Assembly (NCBI GenBank): GCA_009602725.1
Contig: WELB01000055.1
Location: 136,798 to 165,846 of the forward strand
Source: Spirogloea muscicola
Taxonomy: Eukaryota > Streptophyta > Zygnematophyceae > Spirogloeales > Spirogloeaceae
Length of the DNA: 29,049 nt
Direction of reading: 5' to 3'
Of this stretch, positions 1 through 10,468 are shown piece after piece. The notes under the pieces were generated by a model that was given only the letters and a program-made list of their open reading frames with translations, had not been told where the DNA came from and searched no databases. How positions within the stretch are numbered: the stretch's first letter is position 1; each line of letters starts with the position of its first letter. The position numbers and the translations under genes were made by a program.

Positions 1-72
1 CTCTCTCTCTCTCTCCCTCCCTCCCTCTCCCCCTCTCTCTCTCTCTCTTTCCTCTCTCTCTCCCTCTCCCGC
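1..72. repeat. CT-rich low-complexity tract
   Basis: The left edge is almost purely pyrimidine on the + strand (runs of CTCTCT and CCCT) and is followed by GC-rich DNA up to the first gene's start codon at 321. It probably belongs to the 5' untranslated or promoter region of the gene at 321-1618. No core promoter motif could be identified. Confidence 0.8.
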
Positions 73-320
73 GGTCTCCGTCTCTGCCCGGCCGCCAGAC
101 CTATCGGCCGAGCGCCCGATCGGCCCGGCCGTTGGACGTCCGCGTTGCCCCCCGGGTTACGTTAACCCCGCCGCGGCAGCTGGGCGCCCACCATCGCCTG
201 CAGCTCGCAGCTCTCAGGCTCTCCATCGCTCACACCACACTCCATCTCCTCCTACCCACAGAGCCGGAGCGCCAGCCTCGCCTGCTCTCGCTGCTCGCTC
301 GCCTCGCCGCGGCCTTAGCA

Positions 321-1618
321 ATGGTGGACGCACTGGGGGCCCTCCTCTGGCCGCCCCCCGGCGGCACCTGGACCCGCCGCGCCCTGGAGGCCAGCTTCCG
401 CCGCGAGCGCCGGTACCTCCTGGTGAGCGCCCACAAGACCACCGCCCCGAATCGCCGCCCATGTCACTGCTGCCGATGGCTCCTCCATGGCGGGCAGAGC
501 TGCGGCCCTATAGCTTGTGCACTGCTGCATCGCCAGGACGTGCTCGCATGGCGCTAGGGATCTGTTATATATTGTCCGGAAAGAGGTCTCACTGCTGCGC
601 ATCCACACTCATAAGGGCTGCGTGCCTCTCCTGACTGCGTCCAGCTCCCCGATCTGATCACGGAGGCTGCATGCATGTGCCTGCCCAGGTGTGCGACTCC
701 AGTGGCGACGTCCTGTCCAGGGAGCTGTCGCCGGAGCCACAGCCCGAGGCGCTGCCAGTCGATGGAAGACGTGCGTCCAGGACTGGACTGGCGGACGAGC
801 ACGACGACGACAAGAAGACACCGGCCTTGACGATGACAGAGGCCGCCGCGGTGCAGGATGCCCACGAGCCCCCTCCGCCGCCGTCGCCATCGCCGGCGCC
901 GCTGGCGCAGCCGTGGCCGGCAGCCGAGGCCGGCCAAGCTGCGCCACTTGACACGGTGGAGCTGCTCCAAGCCCTGTACGCCGTGCAGAAGGACATCCAG
1001 GCGGCTCGTGACGGCGAGCTCGACGTCAGCCAGTATCCCCTGCCTTCCACGATCGCTCACGATGGCAGCCCATGTGGCAGCCCCCTGCCGTTGAGCCCTC
1101 GAAGGTGGGCGGCGCTCATGGACCTGGCTGCAGCTCGAGGTGCGACTGACCCGGCCACGCACAACGACACCACAACGGCCAAAGGCGAAGCTTATGACGA
1201 TCTGGACAGCATTGAAGAGATTGGGAGAGTGCAAGCAAAAGCGGCGCATGGGGGCCAATCTGGAGACGTGCTTTGCAGTGTACGAGAAACGCCGGAAGAT
1301 ACGATGGCGATGGGCGTCGGCAGTGCCACCCAGCTGCCAACCAAGGCATCTGACTCGGCTGCATTGGCGTTTGGCATTGACGTTTCTCAAGGCTTGCCAG
1401 CAACTCCCGCCCAGTTGGCAGGCATGTCTATGCCTCATCTAGAGGCTGCGGCAAGATCGGCAGCGGCTGCAATGGCCCCTCGCCACAGGAGATGTGAGGG
1501 TGGCTGCAGTGCACGTTCTCTGCAGGCAAGGCGGCCTGCTCCAAAAGTTTGGCAGCCACAATCGCCACAGAAGGTACCGGAGAGGAAGCAAAAGCCGCGT
1601 CCCTTGGAAACTCCATAG
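321..1618 (+). CDS. Unrecognised low-complexity protein, two exons
   Basis: Proposed exons are 321-422 and 689-1618, joined in phase 0 (donor CTG|gtgagc, acceptor gcccag|GTG), giving about 343 residues. The start is the ATG at 321, which opens with MVDALGALLWPPPGG and continues through a basic helix-like stretch (TRRALEASFRRERRYLL). Exon 2 is mostly disordered: a Pro-rich block (EPPPPPSPSPAPLAQP) about 100 residues in, then a possible short helix (LDTVELLQALYAVQKDI), Ser-Pro motifs (GSPLPLSPRRW) and a basic Pro-rich C-terminus. No signal peptide, membrane segment or catalytic motif is visible. I do not recognise a family. GC at the third codon position is high in the first half of exon 2 and lower after about 1200, so an unrecognised intron or a later splice is possible. 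A TGTAA signal lies about 320 bases after the stop. Confidence 0.5.
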
Positions 1619-1938
1619 CTACAGAGAGATACATAACTTCATGTTGTATCCTTCATATACGTGGTCTCAGTTGAAGTACTTCGTATGCACGCTTGACTGT
1701 CCACTTTGCCAGCCATTGCGGCACTGAGGAGCGTGACCTTCTTCTGACACTTTGACAAAAGTGACGTTGTGCATTTCCTTTACATTCTTGAATAGACCAT
1801 TGAAGATGAAAACTTTCGCAATGTATGTTGGAGAACTGGATGCAGACTTAGTCTCAACCTGTCTTTCGTGAATCATAGAGTCATCATGCAGCTATGTACA
1901 CTGTTGCTGGCGTCTTGCCTTCGCATGTTGTCATTTCA

Positions 1939-1943
1939 TGTAA
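1939..1943 (+). terminator. Candidate TGTAA polyadenylation signal
   Basis: TGTAA is the common polyadenylation signal in green algae. This copy lies about 320 bases after the stop codon of the gene at 321-1618. A five-base motif is weak evidence on its own. Confidence 0.35.
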
Positions 1944-2102
1944 TTCTCTCGAGCCACGACAAGCTGCTTTGCCTCATAAGTATTTGAAAAGTAGTTGATG
2001 AAGGAATCCAGTACAAGGAATCTAATGTCATCAGTGCAACGTCTCATGAATCTCGCCATGGCCAGCTTGCTGCACCCTGCCACCTATATGGGCAACCTCC
2101 AC

Positions 2103-2107
2103 TTACA
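2103..2107 (-). terminator. Candidate TGTAA polyadenylation signal
   Basis: The + strand reads ttaca, so TGTAA is on the - strand, about 250 bases beyond the proposed stop codon of the DUF1365 gene (2359). Position and orientation fit 3' end formation of that gene. Confidence 0.35.
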
Positions 2108-2358
2108 GGAACATCTCCTACTGCACCTGCCACTCAAATTCAAGAGCATACCGCACCGAGCTTATACATTCCACCTGTACTTTGGAATTCAACACGAATT
2201 TGAAGTTGAACACAGATGGATGCAGGGAGACATTCTCAATCCTTGAGAATGAAAAAAAACTCCCTCTAACCATACTGCTACTTTGGCCAGCCACTATATG
2301 AATTGACTCTCGATAGCAAACAAGCTAGCAGTCTTGCCAATAGGACACACTTAGTGGG

Positions 2359-5300
2359 TCATGATTTTTGAGTACATTGCTGAGTACCTTGTACTGGGGA
2401 CAATATACATTTCTGCATAATGTACATACCTTGTTTCTCGAGGCAGTGCCGTCTCACAACATTCTGCGGATAGATCAAGGAGCCTTGGTCGTACTTGGGG
2501 TGCGGAACCACCGGTACACCTTTCCACCAGAGCCACAGTGCCTGTAGAGTGCAAATTGCTGTACCAGAGATTTAGCAGGAAAGGTCCTGCCACTGTGTCT
2601 GCTGTTGAGCCTTGTGCAAGCTCCGGGTTACTACATGGTCGTGAGCTCTACCCTCGGCTCCTATCAACAGTCATGTCCATAGTGCAAAGCACCGAGCCGA
2701 TCCACTTGCAGCAAGCCAGAAGCTGTGGCTCTGAAGTGCAATCTGCTACCTTATGTACAAAACGCTGTGCATGGGAGGCTTGGAGAGTGCCACTGCTGAC
2801 GCACCTGCCAGTAGATCCGCAGGGCTACCTTATGGGTGCTGAAGCACAGGAACCATTCAGGCTCTCTCACTGCGTCCGTCCTTGTTGTCCGCAGCGAGGC
2901 GTAGAAGTACTCCCCGAGCTGCGGATGATCTGCAGTGAATGCAAGCTCCAAAGTCTTTCCAGGTGGAGTTGCACGGATATGCCATCTTGAGTCCATATCC
3001 TACAGACAGTAAGAATTTCGATGAGCTAGAATAAGGGTAAGTTCAATAATGGTTAAATGTCAATTTAAAACGCAATTCACGCCTACAAAGCTGCAACAGC
3101 CACCATACGACAAGTGCACCCTTCCAACCTCCAACCTCCAGATGCCAAGTGCTTTTATGCTTTAGGCTCCAACTAACCGATAACACTCTTGAGAAGCAGG
3201 CAAGCAAGCATGGTGGCAAGTTGCATCAGATACTGGACACCTCTCTGGCTTGACATACCATGAACGGGCTAACATGGAGAGGCTTGGGAACAAAGTCATT
3301 CCCAGGCTGGAAGCAGAAAGTCACACGCTCGGCCCAAGGCGTGTTGGTCACCTGACATAAAGGGTGTGGGCACCGACTTCAGGCGCCACTCGCAAAATAT
3401 CTCTGCAGTACATTGCATGGCCCAGATGACGGCGCCTGCTATCTATATGCTTTGACTTATGCCACAATTGTCCCTGTAATTGCTTACTTACAGCATACCT
3501 ACAGACGGGCAACCTGCGCTGCTAGCAGTAGGAACACAGCTACCCGTAGTGAACAGCGGTGGGACATACAAAGAAGTATGTTGTGTTGCGGTGTATCTTG
3601 TACCTCAGCTATGCAGCAGCTCAAGGTCTTTTCTGATGCAAGTGCAACAGCGGCGGCCTTGCTGTAGCAATAGTAGACGCTGATGGGGTTCTGCTCGTAC
3701 TGGAGGCTGACTGGGTTGGTGAGCAACAACCTGGCCCAGAGATGACAAGTCAAGGCCCCTCCTCTTAACAGTGTCTAGACTTCGGGTTGTGAAATAAGGT
3801 GAGGCTCAGAGACCTGAAATCAAAGTAAGGACTCCCTAAGTAAGGGTTCCTGGTTGAATCTCTGGCAGCTCATCTCGTTAACCTCAACTCGGAAGCACAA
3901 GTTTTTGAGTACTTAGGTTGAGCTCAAGGCAAGCCATTGTGCGGGAGGATACACCCGGCCATCGGTGGCAGCAAGCTCCCTTGCCTGATCGGCTGTCATG
4001 TGGTGGCGGGCCGACGACGCCACGAACCACGGGGGGGCGGCGTCGAGGTCGATGAGGGCGTTACGGAGGGGGTACTGCAGCCAGCAGAGAGGAGCACAAA
4101 CCAGAATTTAGGTTTAGGGTTTAGGTTTTGGCGCAACATCTATAGGACCTAGCTGGGAGCCAGCACAATCCAGTGTTGCGGACATCTGGGTCCAAGCTGA
4201 GCAAGTCAGCGGTGGGCTTCAGTTGGGCGGGGGCATTGGAACGAGCTAAGCAAACTCAGACTTTCCTACTTCCTGAGATACCCAGTCATACTCCTGATTT
4301 TGGCCGTATGGCATTTAGGGCTTAGGTTTAGGAGTTAACGTCTAAGGGTTAACGTTAAGGTTAGGAATTCGGGTTTGCAGGGCTGCTTGCCTTGCCTACA
4401 AGCAGATTGAAAGCTTCACTTGATGCACTGTAAATGTGAGGGGTCAGGTTTCAGACGACAGCCAAATCGTCCCGTGGCGCCTACAGTCAGCCACTCGAAA
4501 GGCCTGCAGGAATCTCGGTGCCATGTCGGGACAAGCACCTGGGCTGCGGCAAGAGAAGCCCGGGCCACTACCATAAGGCCTAAACCCTGAACCCTGACCT
4601 AAACCCTAGTCCTAGCCCTGAACCTCCCCAAACAGGCCGCATTTAGCAACCTCTGCTGGGTTTCGCACTTCTGGGAAGATGTGGCTAGCTTGGCACTCAC
4701 GCATTGCTTGGGAACAAAGGCGAACTTGAGGGCTTGGGAAATGTGTCTGACACGTAAGTTCAGGCCTACAAGGCATGGCAAGCCTCACACATTTTGAGGC
4801 TTACCAATGGGTTGTTGTACTAACTTCTGGCACCTCGACGTGTTTCGGATCCTTGGACCTTGTTCAATCCATTGTGGGCTGGCTTTTCTCAGCACTCGCC
4901 CCCTTCGGAAGAGCTGCTACCTCCTTACGGTTTCAGCTTTCCTGTATTAGGGTTCATGACTTAGGGTCTATGACTAATAGATAGAAGAAGCGGACCAGGC
5001 CTTAAAAATGTTTGATGGGGATACAGCAAGCTGCAGACGGTCTGGGGTTTAGGTTTTAAGGTATAGGGTTAGGGTAGGGTATAGGGTTTGTTTAGGTTTC
5101 AGAAACTAGGGTTTAGGCGGCGCTGCCACAAAAGCCGGGAGGCTCTTACCTCGAATTCGTGCCGCACGGGCCGGCGGCGGCTGTGGCGTACGACGCCCTC
5201 GTAGAGGTCGCAGCCACCGCCGCCGCCGGCGGCGGCCGTGGGCGCACTGGCCCAACGCCGGCGGCTGCAGCGCCAGGCCAGCGCCAGGAAGGCCGTTGCG

Positions 5301-5380
5301 GCCGCAGCCGCCGTGCGCAGCGCCTCCCACAGGAGGGCGCCTGTGCAAGCCGCCGCGGAGCTCCTGCCGTGGCCGGCCAT
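2359..5380 (-). CDS. DUF1365 domain protein, membrane-anchored, complete
   Basis: Exons on the - strand: 5150-5380, 3953-4074, 3604-3730, 3259-3351, 2805-2999, 2430-2541 and 2359-2393. They total 915 bases, or 304 residues. The ATG at 5380 (MAGHGRSS) is followed by an Ala-rich hydrophobic segment at about residues 20-40 (AAAAATAFLALAW) that looks like an N-terminal membrane anchor. DUF1365 blocks follow in order: LYEGVVRHSRRRPVRHEFE, YPLRNALIDLD, LLLTNPVSLQYEQNPIS, VTNTPWAERVTF, KPLHVSPFMDMDSRW, TPPGKTLEL, VALRIYWQ and ALWLWWKGVPVVPHPKYD. The biochemical role of the family is not established; in bacteria it is often found near cyclopropane-fatty-acid-synthase-type and amine-oxidase genes, so a lipid role is only inference. 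Exon 2 ends at GT|gtatcc, which restores TDGRV-LLLTNP across the intron. The last short exon is the least certain. The first intron (about 1.07 kb) carries telomere-like repeats. Confidence 0.88.
4107..5118. repeat. Degenerate telomere-like (TTTAGGG) repeat clusters in an intron
   Basis: Within the first intron of the DUF1365 gene are clusters of tttaggg/tttagg variants at 4107-4129, 4314-4370, 4946-4974 and 5042-5118. Cluster 4579-4624 has the opposite orientation (cctaaaccctgaaccctga). Units are degenerate and separated by unrelated sequence, unlike a true chromosome end. TTTAGGG is the plant and Chlorella-type telomere unit. Confidence 0.75.
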
Positions 5381-5410
5381 GGCCGCCGCCGCCGCCGCCG
5401 CCGCCGCTTG
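5381..5410 (-). repeat. (GCC)n repeat next to a start codon
   Basis: A run of GCC triplets on the + strand ends directly beside the CAT that is the - strand ATG at 5378-5380 of the DUF1365 gene. In that gene's sense the mRNA reads (GGC/GCG)n and then ATGGCC. If translation began upstream, the repeat would encode poly-Ala, but no in-frame ATG is seen there. Confidence 0.7.
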
Positions 5411-6439
5411 CGGAAGGCTAGGTGCTGGCCAGGGCGTTCGCGCCCTGGCCACAGCACCAGCTAGGCGAGCGCGGCAGAGCCACCAAGGCTTGGATCGCCG
5501 TGGGAGATGTCTTCAAGCATATGTATATTCTTGTCAACCCTTTCGGGCTGGACTTCCTCAACCACCGCCCTCCGTAGTGGACCTACCTTCCACATTCTCC
5601 ATGAGAAAGATGATTCTTTTTCCGAAGGAAAGTAGCTCTTCCTAGATAGAGGCTGTGGCAGTGAAAGAAGAAAGACTCTTCCAGTAGAGGGTGATGGCTG
5701 CGATTGGCAGGCCCAGGTTATGGCAGTGAAAGGGTTAGCTTTAGACAGCTGGTGGAGCGGCAGAAGAGAGCTTCGCCGTGGTGGAGATTGGTGGTTATAA
5801 CACCAGCCTGGAAAACGCCAAGGGGGAAGTACCACCAAGAACGCGCAATCTACTTAGCAGAGCAAGAGCAAGTGCACAAATGACTGAGAGCGCGGCGGTC
5901 GGCACGACACAGGCGCAAATGAAGAGCCCATTAAGAAGTGAGCTCTTCCAAGAGCAGTCCAGAGGATCGCAGAACCTGCATGTCACTGGATAGAAAGCTC
6001 ACTGAGGTATGTACCAAATCAAGCGGCTCATTGTGCGGCTAAGATGTCAGACTAGTGCCAGGGACCTGATAGTATGACAGTGAGAGGTTGCACACAGCGA
6101 GCTCGTCGAATAAATGCCGGCCACATGTATAACTCCCGAAGCTTGGACTGAGGAGAGAACCAGTAGCCCTCAAGGGCGGGGTCGGGGCCTGGATTGCACT
6201 GGACTGCACAGACTGGGCCTGGATTTGCTTGAGTCTTCTACCTGCTGCTCGTGCCAGGCAGCACAACCCGACCTGCCATCCAACAGAGACTCCCCAAACC
6301 TGGACTGGCAGACAAGAACATGATGTAGGACTTGCAAAAAGGGTACAGCCAAGGACTTGCAAAAAGGGTATAGCCAACACAATTAGGACATGTACAAAGG
6401 GTGCAGCCAACACAAACAAGCTCACAACCTATATCGGTG
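5411..6439. other. Intergenic region between DUF1365 5' end and PGK 3' end
   Basis: Both neighbours are on the - strand, so this holds the promoter and 5' leader of the DUF1365 gene and the 3' untranslated region of the PGK homologue. Open frames here show no family motif, and codon use does not suggest coding. A three-unit tandem repeat lies at 6328-6417. No clear polyadenylation signal was found. Confidence 0.5.
6328..6417. repeat. Three-unit imperfect tandem repeat
   Basis: Units of 25 to 33 bases start at 6328, 6353 and about 6386. The first two share ggacttgcaaaaagggta; the third begins ggacatgtacaaagggtg. Each unit ends in agccaa, with cacaa following in units 2 and 3. The array lies just beyond the 3' end of the PGK homologue coding sequence. 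Confidence 0.8.
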
Positions 6440-9400
6440 TCATCGGAAGTAGTTTCTCTTTGTCTCAAACAAGTCTGCATTCTGAATGAGCATATTGACA
6501 GTCTCCAAGCTGTAGGGGTCCTGCGCTTCGATGACGTTCAATACCGTTCCACCTCCTGTAAAGAGGTAGTACTTGCTGTTGTCCAGTGCTGCATGATACA
6601 GACCAGGGTGCAGTAGCTGCACCAATCCAAGAAAATGTATTGGACACAGCAGACGCGTAGCAGCCGGAGTATGGACAGTCAAAAACCTCGCAGCAATCAA
6701 TTGCTTGAGATGCAAGGAGAAGGCTCTTGTTTGACTTGCCAACACTTCTGAGCTTCTGACCTGTGTATTTGTCAATAGCTAAGTACAACCATACTTGCAT
6801 GGATTGTGTACAGTGACATGAGCTAGTAAGGAGGTAGGCTATCCCCGTCTAGTACCCTCCATCCTGGCCTGCAATCAGCGACTTGCATGCCTGTCACTAA
6901 CCTTGAATTCTTGTAAAGTGTCTCCGCCTCCATAGTACTTCTGAGCCTCAGTGTTCTGGTCAATCACAAGGTCCATTGTTGAAGTCCCATCGGAAAAATG
7001 TGGTGTCATACCCATCACAGCATTGACAAAGATTGTCTTTGCCTTTGCTAATACATCCACAGCCGGCCCTTCTTCGAAAGATGACGGGTCTGCATCAAGA
7101 ACGTAGCGGTACTCCTGACCAGGTCGAAAGTCCTGCAACCCCACAGCAAGAAGCATGTGTGCGACGTCATTTGCTCTTAGAAAGCGAGAGGGCTCTACAT
7201 ATGACAGCTCATGCTGCACTGTGATCAATGGCAGAGGAAAGGCAGCAACAATATAAGAAGTAAGGCAGACATCTGTTACATGATTGGTGTGCCTCAGTCG
7301 TTACAGGATTGGTACCTTAACAAATATCCTCCTGTATTGGCCCTCAATCTTGCCCTCCAGAGTGTCTGATTCTATCAGAGCAGGAAGCTCCACCAGTTTC
7401 TTGGCATCCTTGTCTTCTTCGACTAGTTCCTTTGCCAGCTCAATGTCCTCTTGTGTCACACCAGCAATATGAATGCCATACTTGGCACACAGATATGTAT
7501 TGTATACCTATGTAAGTCACAGAGATAAGCCAGCACTAGCTTTCTACGTAAGTGCAGGAAATGATCCATCAGTCATCATTAAGACTTTGGCAGAATGAGG
7601 TGCTCATTCAGCGTCAAGCATGTGTCCCATGTATGCTGCATATTCATTCTGGAAGCAGTACTTCCATGAGCACGTATGTCTTGCCAAAATTCTCTGTTGA
7701 TGAGATCAGATTGGCTACTGTGACATACCACTCCTCCGAGAATGAGCTGATCCACAACTTTATATATCTCTTTAAGTGGTCCAATTTTGGTGTCATACTT
7801 TGATCCAGCAACCACAGCCACAAAAGGTCTTTCTGGTGAAAGAATTGCTCTCACATGAACAAGCTCATTCTGTGACGATAAAACACAGAAAGAAAGCAGG
7901 CATTCTTAGCTGTGAGCTTCCGTACAATTTACTTAAAGCTTGGCAATCCCCCTGGGCAGCAATGTGACACATGGTCTGCACTCATAACAATCACTTGAGC
8001 AATGATTGAATAACGGTGTTATCCTAATATCAAGAAATGTTGCTTCAAGCTTGACCCATAAACTCGCTAATCAACAAGCCAACGGCCTGGTAAAGTATGC
8101 ATGTCATTGCGTGCCTCTCTGCTGCAGGACAGGCTTTACAAGTACTTTCGAAATATAAGTTCAGTTGTTAACCTGCATGCAGAGCCCAGCATAGCTTGGT
8201 AGTAATTTTGCAATGTCATATGTGCTAGCATGGGGCTGCCAAGAACCAAATGCATCATTTATGTATACGTCTGCCAGTCCTGCCAATTCCACAGCAAAAC
8301 GTTGTCGCTGTTCAGGCTTGCCCTCTTCTCCCTTCAGGCACACAGACAGCCATCCAGTAAGGGCTATCAAAGTCCATATGCACTTGAAGCACAGGAGATT
8401 TGGCTCCTCCAGGTGCGCAGTGGCTGTGAAAAGCCAGCCCAGAAAGTTCAGGAAAAAGCTCAATACTGGCCAGTAGGAGCCTACAACCACGACAATAGTG
8501 TGCAGCAGCAAATTCAAGACCGCAAGTCCAATCTGACAGCGAGCACGACCAGTCTGGTTTAGCTAAGCTACAGGCTTCTGAAATTGCAGTATCCTCTCTC
8601 TCTTCAGAGCTCGCTCAATGCAATGCAGGTTATCTGCACAGCACGACATCTGAAAGTGCAACTCACCACAAACCATCGAGTATTTGGCAAGTAAATTCCA
8701 CCAATACGCCTTGCCTTTAGGTCTTGAATGAGGTGGTTAATGGATGTATCTATTGACTGGATACCTTGATCTCCGTAAGGTGGGAACACTGGAACAGCAA
8801 ATTTGATTCGTAGTTTCCGCTGCAGTAAAAGAATAATCTCAGTAATGCTTTCCATTTGAAAACAGCATTCTGCTCGAATTTCACCATGTTCGACTTGCAT
8901 GCAAGGGATACATACAGGTCACTCTGTTGGGATTGCATCCCATCGGAAGCTAGCCCTTCAATGAGGGAAGCGTTACTGCCAGTTCAACAAGCCATTTGAG
9001 CAGCTCATATGACATTGCATCTAGAGCTTGCCTCCTACTTCGTCTGAAGACTACCTGCTAGAGTAACACATCACTTGAGCAGCTCAAGACAGGAAACAAC
9101 CTGCAGATACTGCACGATAGGTTCCACTGAGGACTCCACATCACATCTTATAGTCCTGGTCTTCTTATCAAGTGGTCTCCCCACATGCGTCATAAGGATG
9201 GGTCGTCCTCCACGTTCAATCAAGTTGTACATCGTGGCAAGTGTACAGTCTATCCTATACTGGTCAAGTATCTTGCCTGCAATCGACTATGATGGCATGC
9301 ATATGCTCAGCCAGCTGCGGACTAAGCATCTTACACCAGGAGTCAGAGGACAATGCTGCCCCAACCAGCCAAAGTAAAGCAACTTCTGGCATGATATCCA

Positions 9401-9667
9401 CTATGAGACTCTGTAGGTATTTTGATTGCTGCAGCAATCTGCGAAACAAAAGTCTACCTTTTTTGACAACGTTGTGATCGACTCGCAGAAGTACGACCTT
9501 GTCGCGGAGGTCGGCATCCTGCATCAGTGGTAGCCTGGGGTCCAAGTTGGCTTCCAAGTCATCTGCGACCTGCTCAAAGACAAGAGCATTCAATTCTCCT
9601 TTTGTCAGGACAGCCTCTTCTGAAATTGGACGTCCATTGCTCTTGTCTTTGAGCACAGCTCGTCGAC
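6440..9667 (-). CDS. Divergent phosphoglycerate kinase homologue
   Basis: Exons on the - strand: 9458-9667, 9101-9276, 8667-8819, 8173-8331, 7729-7869, 7316-7507, 6902-7132 and 6440-6616. All are phase-consistent and give about 478 residues. PGK catalyses 1,3-bisphosphoglycerate + ADP to 3-phosphoglycerate + ATP. Family motifs in order: [109 protein letters not shown] and [11 protein letters not shown]. The two Lys of the nucleotide-site GxK...K motif and the Asp-Thr of GGGDT are kept. Three canonical features are replaced: the Arg of AHRAHSS (here WQPHAS), the Glu of GVFE (here MTPH) and the late STGGGASLE block. An extra N-terminal region of about 55 residues precedes the first PGK strand. 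The 5' end is unresolved: 9816 is a good phase-matching donor (GATGAAG|gtatgg), but no ATG was placed in that frame. Confidence 0.85.
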
Positions 9668-10425
9668 CTTTCAGCCAGCATCATCAGCATGTGAGATTTG
9701 GAGTAGATATCACAGACCGCTGAGTTCTGGATGCGCTTTGCTCAAGTGATTTTGTCGAGCGGGACCAAGCCAAGCAAAGAACTCAGCTCATGACGGCACT
9801 TGATCAGAGCCATACCTTCATCGTCAGGCCACCCTTGCTGCGGGACATCGTCCTGCGGAGCTCCCCCATGGTGGCTGTTTAGCGTCCCTTCGTGGAGTAG
9901 CAGCAGGTCCTCCTTCCTCAGGCGACGGGAAGAGCGGCGGGCGTGGCGTGGCGCCTCCGCTCCGCAGCACTGGCGCGGCGACGGCGACCCCGCGGACGGC
10001 CAGCTGGGAATGGCCAGCGATCGTCAATAACCACCGCCTCCCCTCTCAGTGTCGCCATCTGCGGATGCAGTGTATTCCTCCAGAACCGGCCACCACTGGC
10101 CCGGGGTAAAGAGTACACGGTCGAGAAGATCCGACTTTGGCTCAGCCCAAAAGTGATGTAAGCAAAGAAATTAGGCGATTACTTGATCTGCGCAGGCAGA
10201 GCCCCAGGGGCACACTTTTCCCGCCGCGCCGGGGTGGGGGCCGAGCTGGGGGCGAGCTTCCGGTAGGGTCTCGAGCTGCACGTGCTTGTCGGCACGGGGG
10301 AGAAAGAATCCACGCATACGCATAGTTTAAGGACCTTCCACGATGAGTCGGTCGTCCCGTCAAGTCGCTGATGGTCCTTGCACCGGGCCATGTAGGAACG
10401 ACGCCGTCAGAGCCGCTCTCCGCCT

Positions 10426-10468
<43 letters not shown>

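Larger units (their letters stand above)
1619..2358. other. Intergenic region between convergent genes
   Basis: This holds the 3' untranslated regions of the + strand gene ending at 1618 and the - strand DUF1365 gene ending at 2359. A TGTAA motif lies at 1939-1943 (+) and another on the - strand at 2103-2107. A perfect hairpin followed by A8 lies at 2232-2259. No further gene was seen. Confidence 0.6.

Noticed and set aside
554-1438. 294-codon open frame on the - strand
   Set aside because: It is antisense to the better supported + strand gene, rich in Arg, Cys and Trp as expected for the reverse of GC-rich coding DNA, and has no family motif or splice logic.
3763-3815. Separate short linker exon in the DUF1365 gene
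   Set aside because: It was first considered to fill the gap before YEQNP. Using the donor GT|gtatcc at 3952 and acceptor ending at 3731 gives TDGRV-LLLTNPVSLQYEQNP without it.
3937-4152. 71-codon + strand frame
   Set aside because: It is the shadow of the DUF1365 exon 3953-4074, whose - strand frame reads YPLRNALIDLD.
4107-5118. True telomere or chromosome end
   Set aside because: The TTTAGGG units are degenerate, scattered, in both orientations, and lie inside an intron of an intact gene.
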